From: Thiorhodovibrio winogradskyi
GTDB lineage: Bacteria; Pseudomonadota; Gammaproteobacteria; Chromatiales; Chromatiaceae
Assembly: GCF_036208045.1 (NCBI RefSeq)
Contig: NZ_CP121472.1
Span: 3,917,531-3,981,530 of the forward strand
DNA length: 64,000 nt
Direction: 5' to 3'
Shown here one piece after another: positions 25,923 through 34,126 of this stretch; position 1 is the first letter of the stretch; the number at the start of each line of letters is the position of its first letter. The notes beneath the pieces were generated by a model. The model was not told where the DNA came from. It ran no database searches and saw only the letters and a program-made list of their open reading frames with translations. A program made the translations under genes and the position numbers.

Positions 25923-26052
25923 TTAACCCGCTAGACTTACTGTTGTTACTGCGAACGGCCAGGGTCGATTTAATTGTCGAGCCACCCACCGGGCCGTTAC
26001 CTGCAAGCCAGGCCCCCCCCCCCCCCGAGCTGAAGGGCAAGGATGCCCGCAC
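24682..26052 (-). CDS. ltrA: Group II intron reverse transcriptase/maturase (N-terminally truncated)
   Basis: A 456-codon frame. The RT domain carries GGSPGIDGVSFEMIEQGEGV, RRVMIPKGDGRERPLGIPTI, SYGFRPKRSAHDAIDDI, DADLSSDFDTIPHANLM, GTPQGGVISPLLSN and YADDFVVLCK. The maturase/thumb region includes LDDVVGSVNRSLRGWAGYFH, and the C-terminus is HAKIPSRDLYDRHGLHKLPK. The first 45 or so codons, translated partly from a poly-C tract, are not family sequence and replace the usual N-terminal helices. The protein acts in intron splicing and target-primed reverse transcription. With the ribozyme missing, it could at best act in trans. Confidence 0.75.
   Translation of the reverse strand: MRASLPFSSGGGGAWLAGNGPVGGSTIKSTLAVRSNNSKSSGLNEDILRHAWNLVRSNGGSPGIDGVSFEMIEQGEGVEGFLKGIAEELQEKRYCAQPVRRVMIPKGDGRERPLGIPTIRDRVVQMAVKLVIEPIFEADFTPHSYGFRPKRSAHDAIDDIANALWAGHTQVIDADLSSDFDTIPHANLMAVVAERMVDGAILALLKQWLKAPVIGVNDQGKRMTVGGGKGNRVGTPQGGVISPLLSNLYLHLLDRIWDRHRLKQKLGAHIVLYADDFVVLCKQGVEEPLKVVRHVVDRLGLTLNETPIEIRAHVVDAKESGFNFLGFTLQMSRGTKTGKWYPNVRPSDKAVGKIMAKVTDLTRRELTCIPLDDVVGSVNRSLRGWAGYFHFRNSSLAMSKVRNHAEQRLRIHLRKRHKVKNWKAGHAKIPSRDLYDRHGLHKLPKVPGWKTVHALV
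26013..26026 (+). repeat. Run of 14 C (9 C in the second copy at 30801-30809)
   Basis: The homopolymer lies in the leader of the RT frame. The two duplicated copies differ by five bases, which switches the frame feeding into the RT gene: initiation from 26052 in copy 1 but from 30933 in copy 2. Confidence 0.85.
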
Positions 26053-26153
26053 CCGCTTCCAACCCCGCGCCCGTTCATTCGGGGCGAGTTTTTCTTTGGG
26101 GCCGCGGGTGCTATGCTGGTTGCAGAAAAACGCAGTGATTGGAGCCTCAAGCG

Positions 26154-26378
26154 ATGAGCGAGAATGTCAATAATTTAGTACTGGAGCATCTGCGGGCAAT
26201 TCGCGCAACGCAAGCTGACCATGGTGAAAGATTGATGCAAATCGAGCTGCAACTCTCCGCACTGGGGCAGCAAGTCGGCGGACTGACAACAGCGGTATAT
26301 TCCGGCAAGTCGGAACTCGACGAATTGCGCCGGCGCGTGGAGCATATTGAGCGGCGGTTAGAGCTGAAATCTGCGTAA
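26154..26378 (+). CDS. Small coiled-coil protein, function unknown (copy 1)
   Basis: A 74-residue product from the ATG at 26154; a TTG 15 bases upstream is in frame but less likely. It is MSENVNNLVLEHLRAIRATQ followed by alternating charged and hydrophobic heptads ending EHIERRLEL, predicted to be one continuous helix or coiled coil. An identical gene lies at 30937. I do not recognise a function; similar short proteins sit beside toxin-antitoxin and mobile genes, but no partner is visible here. Confidence 0.6.
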   Translation: MSENVNNLVLEHLRAIRATQADHGERLMQIELQLSALGQQVGGLTTAVYSGKSELDELRRRVEHIERRLELKSA

Positions 26379-26762
26379 GGGGAAAACGGGGACGGACCCT
26401 GAGGTATCCCCAAATATTCTCACGCTTTATCAATAAGGAATTATGGGGACATATATGGTCCGCCCCGCGATGCAAGAGGAAAATCGCTGTTTGGTAGAAG
26501 GAAACGTTGCGGCCATATATCCGGCATCGATCTCGGGACGCATTGCGGTCCCCGTGCCCTAATGGAATTCGCGTACCTCGCCGTCCTCAATCAGACTATC
26601 AGTCTCAGCTTAAGCTGGCTGCTGTCCCCGTCAGGTTTTCAGCGAGGCGGTCGTACCTTTCATGCCATTACAGTGACTTTCACTCTTAGCAACTCGTGGT
26701 GTGGAACTCGGTTGTTGCCCTATAAGGGCGGGTTAATCAGAATGGTTCGTGGCCGATAGGCG
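26379..26762. other. Noncoding stretch downstream of IS110, with repeat motif
   Basis: No convincing gene. It contains GGGGACATATATGGTCCGCC at 26445, also seen at 19402 and 31228, whose GGTCCGCCCCGC is complementary to GCGGGGCGGACC at about 27962 on the far side of the transposase gene. These may mark the IS110 insertion context. The 290 bases next to the transposase stop are almost perfectly conserved in the second copy (31256-31545). Confidence 0.5.
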
Positions 26763-27881
26763 TTACGCGGTAACGGCCGCAGGCTTCGCTAACGCGCCGC
26801 GCGCCGCATCGAAGGCCTTGCCGGTGGTCATCACCGCCCAGGCGATGCGCACGAGCTTGTTGGCCATCGCAACCACGGCGACATTGGCATGACGGCGCTG
26901 CTTGAGACCGCGCGCCCAATGACTGAGGGCGTCTTCTTTGTTCTCAACCCAGCGCCCATTGTTCAGATCAGGGGCACGCGCCCCGTTGATTAGCAGTTTG
27001 CGCATATACACATCACCGCGCTTACTGATGCCGAGCAAGCGTGGTTTCCCGCCGGTCGAGTGCTGTCGCGGCATCAGCCCCAGCCAGGCGGCCAGCGCGC
27101 GGCCATTATTGAACAGCCCCCAATTGTCGCCCAAGGTGGCGATCAAGGCGGTGGCCACCAGCGGACCGATGCCGGGAATGCTCATCAACAGCTGGGCCGA
27201 GTCATTGGTGTTGGCAACGGCCTGAATCTGAGTATCATAATGCTTGACCCGCGTATCCATGTGACGCAACTCCTCGAGGAGAACATTCAATTCAGCGCGA
27301 AACCGCTCACTGAGTCCATTCTCGGCGTCTTCAAGGATGTCCGGCAGGCGGCGCATAAGCTCAGCACGCCCTTGAGCAATGACAATACCGTATTCGGCCA
27401 ACAACCCCCGGATCTGATTGACCAGCGCCGTGCGCTGATCAATGACCATCGAGCGCATGCGGTGGGTACCCTGGGTATCTTGCTGTTCAACGTTCTTGAT
27501 GGGCACGAACAATTGACGCGGGCCCCTGTTCGAGCAGGGCGCCGCTTCGCAAATCGCCTCGGCATCGACGGCATCGTTTTTGTTCGTCTTCACAAAGGGC
27601 TTCACATGCTGCGGGGCGATCAACACCACCTCATGGCCAAACCCCTGGAAGGTGCGCGCCCAGTGGTGGGCACCACTACAGGCTTCCATGGCGATGCGAC
27701 AGGTCGGCTGCTGGGCGATGAACTGACTCAACGCTTTTCGTGCCAACTTGCGGCTGAACACCACTTCACCCTCGGCGTCGACACCAAACACATGTACGCT
27801 GTTCTTGGCTAAATCAATACCAATAGTGACGACCGGTTCTTTGCTAAACGTCTTTACGGATTTTTTCTTCGCTTTTTTCAT
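26763..27881 (-). CDS. IS110 family transposase (intact copy)
   Basis: A 372-residue product. The N-terminal RuvC-like DEDD domain shows TIGIDLAKNSVHVFGVD, AMEACSGAHHWAR, and KTNKNDAVDAEAI with the paired acidic residues. The C-terminal Tnp2 domain has SIPGIGPLVATALIATLGD and QHSTGGKPRLLGISKRGD with the catalytic-serine region, followed by MRKLLINGARAPDLN. IS110 enzymes work with a structured noncoding (bridge) RNA from the element's ends and insert without classical inverted repeats. The frame has no lesions, unlike its duplicate at 31546-32664. Confidence 0.9.
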   Translation of the reverse strand: MKKAKKKSVKTFSKEPVVTIGIDLAKNSVHVFGVDAEGEVVFSRKLARKALSQFIAQQPTCRIAMEACSGAHHWARTFQGFGHEVVLIAPQHVKPFVKTNKNDAVDAEAICEAAPCSNRGPRQLFVPIKNVEQQDTQGTHRMRSMVIDQRTALVNQIRGLLAEYGIVIAQGRAELMRRLPDILEDAENGLSERFRAELNVLLEELRHMDTRVKHYDTQIQAVANTNDSAQLLMSIPGIGPLVATALIATLGDNWGLFNNGRALAAWLGLMPRQHSTGGKPRLLGISKRGDVYMRKLLINGARAPDLNNGRWVENKEDALSHWARGLKQRRHANVAVVAMANKLVRIAWAVMTTGKAFDAARGALAKPAAVTA

Positions 27882-28296
27882 GGCTCTTCTCTGAAGTTTT
27901 CGGTTGACGATTAGATGGTTGTCGATAGCCTATTTTGCTTGATTCAGCGGGTTTGTAGGAGCGGGGCGGACCATCCCATTAGTATACTCAATACCCCTGA
28001 CTGATCCCGCCTGACCACGGCTCCCACCATCCAGCCCCCGGAATAAGTTCTGAGTTCTGAGTTCTGAGTTCTGAGTTCTGGTGACAGTTTACTGAATCAG
28101 AAGCAAAGGGGGCAGGATCGAATTAATTTTCGCAATCCCGGGGACATAGACTCAATTCCTCACACTGATCCCTCCTGACCGCTGGCCCCACCATCCAGCC
28201 CCTGGGTTCGCGCCTCGCGAGTTTTTCCTGTGGCAGCCAACCATCACCACGCCATCGCCTCCCCCACCCCCCCGGCAGATCGACTAAACTGCTACC
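27882..28296. other. Leader region with duplicated motifs and a 7-bp tandem repeat
   Basis: No gene. It holds two related leader segments (about 27975-28045 and 28140-28204), each with an ACTCAATxCC block, then CTGATCCCxCCTGACC and CACCATCCAGCCCC. The second has GGGGACATAGACTCAATTCC (28140-28159), the counterpart of the block before the DUF4351 genes. Between them lies AGTTCTG repeated five times (about 28045-28080); the duplicate at 32829 has two. Confidence 0.6.
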
Positions 28297-29217
28297 ATGC
28301 GCCGCGACCAACGCATCCCCTGGCACAAACTTCTCGGCCAAGCCCTGGCCGATGCCCTGATCGGTTTGCCCTATCAGGTCAGCACTGAAGAAGAACTCGC
28401 CCTGCGTAGCCAGCGCCTGGATGTGCTTATCATCGAACAGGGGCAATCCCCGCAGGCAACAAGCAGACCCGCCGACGACTGCCCGGATGGACTGGAAGAC
28501 CTGACCAAGCACAACCTGCTGAGCTTCAAAGCCGCCGACGAGCCCTTCAGCGCCTGGTTTGCCGAAGAACTGCTGAGTCATTCCGTCACCTACCGCAAAG
28601 TCGCCTCCCTGCGCGCCCTGCGCAAGCGCCAGTCAGGCAAAGACCAACCGCTGGAGGAGCCCAAGGAAGCCTACCGGCTATTACCGGCTGAGGACTTCCG
28701 CTGCTACGCCATCGCCACCCGCTTTCCGCGCCAACTGGTCAAACAATTGCGATCCGGCAGTTGTCAAAAGACCGAGAAAGCGGGAATCTATCACCTGCGC
28801 TTTGGCACCCGCGACATGCGCCTGGTCGTCATCAACCAACTCGAACGCCACCCGCGCAACGCGCCCTGGGGCCTGTTCGCCACGGATGAAGCACAGTGGC
28901 GCGCGGCCTTTGCCAGTTATCGCTCGCACAGCGACATCGGGATTCACCTGCACAATCTCATTGGGTATTTTCGCCTGGGAGAAGGATACATGGCCTACAC
29001 ACAAGAAGACATGCACCGCGATGCCCGCGAATGGCTCAAGGGCGCGCTGAGCGAAATCGACCCTGAAGAAGTCCTCCAATGTTACGCTCCCGAGGATCGT
29101 CTCAAGGGGCTTGATCCCGAAGATCGTCTCAAAGGGCTTGATCCTGAGGATCGTCTCAAAGGGCTTGATCCTGCCACCATCGAAGCCTGGTTGGCCAAGC
29201 AGCGCCGGGATCACTAA
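28297..29217 (+). CDS. Rpn-like nuclease family protein with C-terminal PEDRLKGLD repeats (copy 1)
   Basis: A 306-residue product. The N-terminus RRDQRIPWHKLLGQALADAL and RSQRLDVLIIEQ carry a PD-(D/E)XK-like Asp. The expected ExK strand reads HNLLSFKAADEP, so the usual acidic residue is not evident. The C-terminal tail has three 9-residue repeats (PEDRLKGLD, 27 bp each, about 29089-29170), as often seen at the ends of Rpn-like proteins, then TIEAWLAKQRRDH. It is preceded by the GGGGACATAGACTCAATTCC block. Activity is unknown. It differs from the duplicate at 33060 by a single residue (Arg to Pro, LERHPRN/LEPHPRN). Confidence 0.7.
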   Translation: MRRDQRIPWHKLLGQALADALIGLPYQVSTEEELALRSQRLDVLIIEQGQSPQATSRPADDCPDGLEDLTKHNLLSFKAADEPFSAWFAEELLSHSVTYRKVASLRALRKRQSGKDQPLEEPKEAYRLLPAEDFRCYAIATRFPRQLVKQLRSGSCQKTEKAGIYHLRFGTRDMRLVVINQLERHPRNAPWGLFATDEAQWRAAFASYRSHSDIGIHLHNLIGYFRLGEGYMAYTQEDMHRDAREWLKGALSEIDPEEVLQCYAPEDRLKGLDPEDRLKGLDPEDRLKGLDPATIEAWLAKQRRDH

Positions 29218-29316
29218 GCGCGGATTGCCCATCCCTCTGACTGCTCGGCAATCAAAAACAAAAAGAGTAGCAAAAGGTGAGCAAAAGGGGTCAGGAGCAA
29301 AAGGGGTAGCAAAAGG

Positions 29317-30712
29317 GTAGAGTAGAGGGCAGGTTGTCATCACTCGCTTTAGCTCATCTGTTTTCCGCAGCTTTGGCGGTGCCTTATAGCCGAGGCATGG
29401 CGATGACTCCCAGCCCTCCCTCATCAAACCGTGCATGCGATTTTCCCGCACACGGCTTTCCGATGCTCTTCACACCAAGGCATGCACCGTCTTCCAGCCG
29501 GGCACCTTAGGGAGCTTGTGCAGTCCATGGCGGTCATAGAGGTCGCGAGACGGGAATTTGGCATGGCCTGCCTTCCAGTTTTTGACCTTATGTCGCTTTC
29601 GCAAGTGGATTCGCAGCCGCTGTTCGGCGTGGTTTCTGACCTTACTCATCGCCAGACTGGAATTGCGGAAATGGAAGTAGCCCGCCCAGCCTCTCAGGCT
29701 GCGGTTGACACTCCCCACCACATCGTCCAGCGGGATACAGGTCAGTTCTCGTCGTGTTAAGTCCGTCACTTTTGCCATGATTTTTCCCACAGCTTTGTCC
29801 GACGGGCGCACGTTCGGGTACCATTTGCCGGTCTTGGCGCCTCGGCTCATCTGGAGCGTAAAGCCCAGAAAGTTGAAGCCCGATTCCTTGGCATCCACCA
29901 CATGGGCCTGATCTCAATCGGGCGTCTCATTGAGCGTCAAACCCAGTCGATCCACGACGTGGCGGACGACCTTCAGCGGCTCTTCCACACCCTGCTTGCA
30001 GAGCACGACAAAATCATCCGCATAACGGACAATGTGCGCGCCCAGCTTCTGTTTCAGCCGATGTCGATCCCAAATACGATCCAGCAAGTGCAGGTAGAGA
30101 TTCGACAACATAGGGGATATTACGCCACCTTGCGTTGTACCTACCCGATTTGCCTTGCCTCCACCAACGGTCATGCGTTTTCCTTGATCAGTCACGCCAA
30201 TGACGGGGGCCTTCAGCCACTGTTTCAGGAGCGCCAGGATGGCTCCATCAACAATGCGTTCAGCCACCACCGCCATCAAATTAGCGTGGGGAATGGTGTC
30301 GAAGTCGCTCGACAGATCAGCGTCAATCACTTGGGTGTGACCGGCCCAGAGTGCGTTGGCAATGTCGTCGATGGCATCGTGGGCCGAGCGTTTGGGCCGA
30401 AACCCGTAGGAGTGCGGCGTAAAGTCCGCCTCGAAGATCGGCTCGATGACTAGCTTAACCGCCATTTGCACAACACGATCACGGATGGTGGGTATCCCCA
30501 GCGGCCGCTCGCGGCCATCTCCTTTGGGAATCATCACCCGCCGTACCGGTTGGGCACAGTAGCGTTTCTCTTGCAGTTCCTCTGCGATGCCCTTCAGGAA
30601 CCCTTCTACCCCTTCGCCTTGCTCGATCATCTCGAAGCTCACCCCGTCAATGCCAGGGCTGCCTCCATTGGACCGGACAAGATTCCAGGCGTGACGGAGG
30701 ATGTCCTCATTT
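29317..30712 (-). mobile_element. Group II intron, copy D (5'-truncated, RT interrupted)
   Basis: The second member of the tandem duplication. The 3' end is conserved (domain V at about 29408-29460), and the right boundary is the same truncation as copy C, at about 30712. Within the RT it is mosaic: the part around 29880-29940 matches copy A (same two indels) rather than copy C. Confidence 0.7.
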
Positions 30713-30933
30713 AACCCGCTAGACTTACTGTTGTTACTGCGAACGGCCAGGGTCGATTTAATTGTCGAGCCACCCACCGGGCCGTTACCTGCAAGCCAGG
30801 CCCCCCCCCGAGCTGAAGGGCAAGGATGCCCGCACCCGCTTCCAACCCCGCGCCCGTTCATTCGGGGCGAGTTTTTCTTTGGGGCCGCGGGTGCTATGCT
30901 GGTTGCAGAAAAACGCAGTGATTGGAGCCTCAA
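29470..30933 (-). pseudogene. ltrA: Group II intron reverse transcriptase, interrupted by TGA (copy D)
   Basis: The frame is the same before and after an in-frame TGA at 29914-29916. The upstream part has SYGFRPKRSAHDAIDDI, DADLSSDFDTIPH and YADDFVVLCK and ends NETPD; the downstream part continues DQAHVVDAKESGFNFLGF to KTVHALV. The stop arises from a one-base insertion and a one-base deletion about 14 bases apart that otherwise restore the frame. Copy A carries the same pair. GTTQGGVISPMLSN and ADDFVV variants mark further drift. Confidence 0.8.
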
Positions 30934-30936
30934 GCG

Positions 30937-31161
30937 ATGAGCGAGAATGTCAATAATTTAGTACTGGAGCATCTGCGGGCAATTCGCGCAACGCAAGCTG
31001 ACCATGGTGAAAGATTGATGCAAATCGAGCTGCAACTCTCCGCACTGGGGCAGCAAGTCGGCGGACTGACAACAGCGGTATATTCCGGCAAGTCGGAACT
31101 CGACGAATTGCGCCGGCGCGTGGAGCATATTGAGCGGCGGTTAGAGCTGAAATCTGCGTAA
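30937..31161 (+). CDS. Small coiled-coil protein, function unknown (copy 2)
   Basis: Identical in sequence to the gene at 26154, within the second copy of the tandem duplication. It has the same helical heptads (MSENVNNLVLEHLRAIRATQ to RRLELKSA) and the same upstream context. Strict conservation despite decay of neighbouring genes may reflect recency rather than selection. Confidence 0.6.
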   Translation: MSENVNNLVLEHLRAIRATQADHGERLMQIELQLSALGQQVGGLTTAVYSGKSELDELRRRVEHIERRLELKSA

Positions 31162-31545
31162 GGGGAAAACGGGGACGGACCCTGAGGTATCCCCAAATAT
31201 TCTCACGCTTTATCAATAAGGAATTATGGGGACATATATGGTCCGCCCCGCGATGCAAGAGGAAAATCGCTGTTTGGTAGAAGGAAACGTTGCGGCCATA
31301 TATCCGGCATCGATCTCGGGACGCATTGCGGTCCCCGTGCCCTAATGGAATTCGCGTACCTCGCCGTCCTCAATCAGACTATCAGTCTCAGCTTAAGCTG
31401 GCTGCTGTCCCCGTCAGGTTTTCAGCGAGGCGGTCGTGCCTTTCATGCCATTACAGTGACTTTCACTCTTAGCAACTCGTGGTGTGGAACTCGGTTGTTG
31501 CCCTATAAGGGCGGGTTAATCGGAATGGTTCGTGGCTGATAGGCG
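31162..31545. other. Noncoding stretch downstream of the second IS110 copy
   Basis: Counterpart of 26379-26762 with very few base differences, including GGGGACATATATGGTCCGCC at 31228. No gene is seen. Confidence 0.5.
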
Positions 31546-32664
31546 TTACGCATTAACAGCCGCAGGCTTTGCCAGCGCGCCGCGCGCTGCATCGAAGGCC
31601 TTTCCGGTGGTCATCACCGCCCAGGCGATGCGCACGAGCTTGTTGGCCATCGCAACCACGGCGACATTGGCATGACGGCGCTGCTTGAGACCGCACGCCC
31701 AATGACTGAGGGCGTCGTCTTTGTTCTCAACCCAGCGCCCATTGTTCAGATCAGGGGCACGCGCCCCGTTGATCAGCAGTTTGCGCATATACACATCACC
31801 GCGCTTACTGATGCCGAGCAAGCGTGGTTTCCCGCCGGTGGAGTGCTGTCGCGGCACCAGCCCCAGCCAGGCGGCCAGCGCGCGGCCATTATTGAACAGC
31901 CCCCAATTCTCCCCCAAGGTGGCGATCAAGGCGGTGGCCACCAGCGGACCGATGCCGGAAATGCTCATCAACAGCTGGGCCGAGTCATTGGTGTTGGCAA
32001 CGGCCTGAATCTGAGTATCATAATGCTTGACCCGCGTATCCATGTGACGCAACTCCTAGAGGAGAACATTCAATTCAGCGCGAAACCGCTCACTGAGTCC
32101 ATTCTCGGCGTCTTCAAGGATGTCCGGCAGGCGGCGCATAAGCTCAGCACGCCCTTGAGCAATGACAATACCGTATTCGGCCAACAACCCCCGGATCTGA
32201 TTGACCAGCGCCGTGCGCTGATCAATGACCATCGAGCGCATGCGGTGGGTACCCTGGGTATCTTGCTGTTCAACGTTCTTGATGGGCACGAACAATTGAC
32301 GCGGGCCCCTGTTCGAGCAGGGCGCCGCTTCGCAAATCGCCTCGGCATCGACGGCATCGTTTTTGTTCGTCTTCACAAAGGGCTTCACATGCTGCGGGGC
32401 GATCAACACCACCTCATGGCCAAACCCCTGGAAGGTGCGCGCCCAGTGGTGGGCACCACTACAGGCTTCCATGGCGATGCGACAGGTCGGCTGCTGGGCG
32501 ATGAACTGACTCAACGCTTTTCGTGCCAACTTGCGGCTGAACACCACTTCACCCTCGGCGTCGACACCAAACACATGTACGCTGTTCTTGGCTAAATCAA
32601 TACCAATAGTGACGACCGGTTCTTTGCTAAACGTCTTTACGGATTTTTTCTTCGCTTTTTTCAT
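31546..32664 (-). pseudogene. IS110 family transposase with premature TAG (second copy)
   Basis: The same 372-codon gene as 26763-27881, but the Glu codon GAG in NVLLEELRHMD is TAG (plus strand 32056-32058). This leaves a 202-residue N-terminal DEDD part and an untranslated C-terminal serine domain. Further substitutions lie mostly in the C-terminal half (MSISGIG, ATLGENWG, LGLVPRQ), as expected after loss of function. A transposase supplied by copy 1 could still act on it. Confidence 0.85.
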
Positions 32665-33059
32665 GGCTCTTCTCTGCTGTCTTCGGTTGACGATTAGATG
32701 GTTGTCGATAGCCTATTTTGCTTGATTCAGCGGGTTTGTAGGAGCGGGGCGGACCATCCCATTAGTATACTCAATACCCCTGACTGATCCCGCCTGACCA
32801 CGGCTCCCACCATCCAGCCCCCGGAATAAGTTCTGAGTTCTGGTGACAGTTTACTGAATCAGAAGCAAAGGGGGCAGGATCGAATTAATTTTCGCAATCC
32901 CGGGGACATAGACTCAATTCCTCACACTGATCCCTCCTGACCGCTGGCCCCACCATCCAGCCCCTGGGTTCGCGCCTCGCGAGTTTTTCCTGTGGCAGCC
33001 AACCATCACCACGCCATCGCCTCCCCCACCCCCCCCGGCAGATCGACTAAACTGCTACC
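32665..33059. other. Leader region of the second Rpn-like gene copy
   Basis: Matches 27882-28296 except for two instead of five AGTTCTG units and an eighth C in the C-run before the gene. It holds GGGGACATAGACTCAATTCC at 32902-32921. No gene is seen. Confidence 0.6.
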
Positions 33060-33980
33060 ATGCGCCGCGACCAACGCATCCCCTGGCACAAACTTCTCGG
33101 CCAAGCCCTGGCCGATGCCCTGATCGGTTTGCCCTATCAGGTCAGCACTGAAGAAGAACTCGCCCTGCGTAGCCAGCGCCTGGATGTGCTTATCATCGAA
33201 CAGGGGCAATCCCCGCAGGCAACAAGCAGACCCGCCGACGACTGCCCGGATGGACTGGAAGACCTGACCAAGCACAACCTGCTGAGCTTCAAAGCCGCCG
33301 ACGAGCCCTTCAGCGCCTGGTTTGCCGAAGAACTGCTGAGTCATTCCGTCACCTACCGCAAAGTCGCCTCCCTGCGCGCCCTGCGCAAGCGCCAGTCAGG
33401 CAAAGACCAACCGCTGGAGGAGCCCAAGGAAGCCTACCGGCTATTACCGGCTGAGGACTTCCGCTGCTACGCCATCGCCACCCGCTTTCCGCGCCAACTG
33501 GTCAAACAATTGCGATCCGGCAGTTGTCAAAAGACCGAGAAAGCGGGAATCTATCACCTGCGCTTTGGCACCCGCGACATGCGCCTGGTGGTGATTAACC
33601 AACTCGAACCCCACCCGCGCAACGCGCCCTGGGGCCTGTTCGCCACGGATGAAGCACAGTGGCGCGCGGCCTTTGCCAGTTATCGCTCGCACAGCGACAT
33701 CGGGATTCACCTGCACAATCTCATTGGGTATTTTCGCCTGGGAGAAGGATACATGGCCTACACACAAGAAGACATGCACCGCGATGCCCGCGAATGGCTC
33801 AAGGGCGCGCTGAGCGAAATCGACCCTGAAGAAGTCCTCCAATGTTACGCTCCCGAGGATCGTCTCAAGGGGCTTGATCCCGAAGATCGTCTCAAAGGGC
33901 TTGATCCTGAGGATCGTCTCAAAGGGCTTGATCCTGCCACCATCGAAGCCTGGTTGGCCAAGCAGCGCCGGGATCACTAA
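33060..33980 (+). CDS. Rpn-like nuclease family protein with PEDRLKGLD repeats (copy 2)
   Basis: A 306-residue product, identical to the gene at 28297 except LEPHPRN for LERHPRN and a few silent changes in the adjacent codons (GTGGTGATTAACCAA versus GTCGTCATCAACCAA). The clustering of these changes suggests a small gene-conversion patch. The frame is intact, unlike the RT and IS110 genes of the same duplicate. Confidence 0.7.
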   Translation: MRRDQRIPWHKLLGQALADALIGLPYQVSTEEELALRSQRLDVLIIEQGQSPQATSRPADDCPDGLEDLTKHNLLSFKAADEPFSAWFAEELLSHSVTYRKVASLRALRKRQSGKDQPLEEPKEAYRLLPAEDFRCYAIATRFPRQLVKQLRSGSCQKTEKAGIYHLRFGTRDMRLVVINQLEPHPRNAPWGLFATDEAQWRAAFASYRSHSDIGIHLHNLIGYFRLGEGYMAYTQEDMHRDAREWLKGALSEIDPEEVLQCYAPEDRLKGLDPEDRLKGLDPEDRLKGLDPATIEAWLAKQRRDH

Positions 33981-34085
33981 GCGCGGATTGCCCATCCCTC
34001 TGACTGCTCGGCAATCAAAAACAAAAAGAGTAGCAAAAGGTGAGCAAAAGGGGTTGGGAACAGCGCAAATGGCTCGGGAAAACGA

Positions 34086-34126
34086 AAAACCCCCTCAAAC
34101 AACTTGACGAAAGTTGTCCGAGAGGG
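34086..34126 (-). terminator. Rho-independent terminator-like hairpin, minus strand
   Basis: On the plus strand CCCTC (34092-34096) pairs with GAGGG (34122-34126) and ACAACTT (34099-34105) with AAGTTGT (34111-34117). On the minus strand the stem is followed by GGGGGTTTTTCG. It would stop minus-strand transcripts leaving the transposon, or shield the transposon from outside promoters if it also works in the plus direction. Confidence 0.55.

Larger units (their letters stand above)
24525..34053 (+). repeat. Tandem direct duplication of about 4.75 kb
   Basis: Copy 1 spans about 24525-29290 and copy 2 about 29313-34053. Both contain, in the same order, the intron 3' end and RT, the small coiled-coil gene, an IS110 transposase and a 306-residue Rpn-like gene. 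Homology starts in AAAGGGTAGAGTAG and ends in GAGCAAAAGGGG in both. The 22 bases between hold more AGCAAAAGGGG units, so short AAAAGGG homology may have mediated the event. Copy 1 genes are intact; copy 2 has nonsense changes in RT and IS110. Confidence 0.85.

Noticed and set aside
28045-28080. Short direct repeats as a CRISPR array
   Set aside because: The units are 7 bases with no spacers; this is a simple tandem repeat. No array with 20-40-base repeats and unique spacers was found anywhere in the window.
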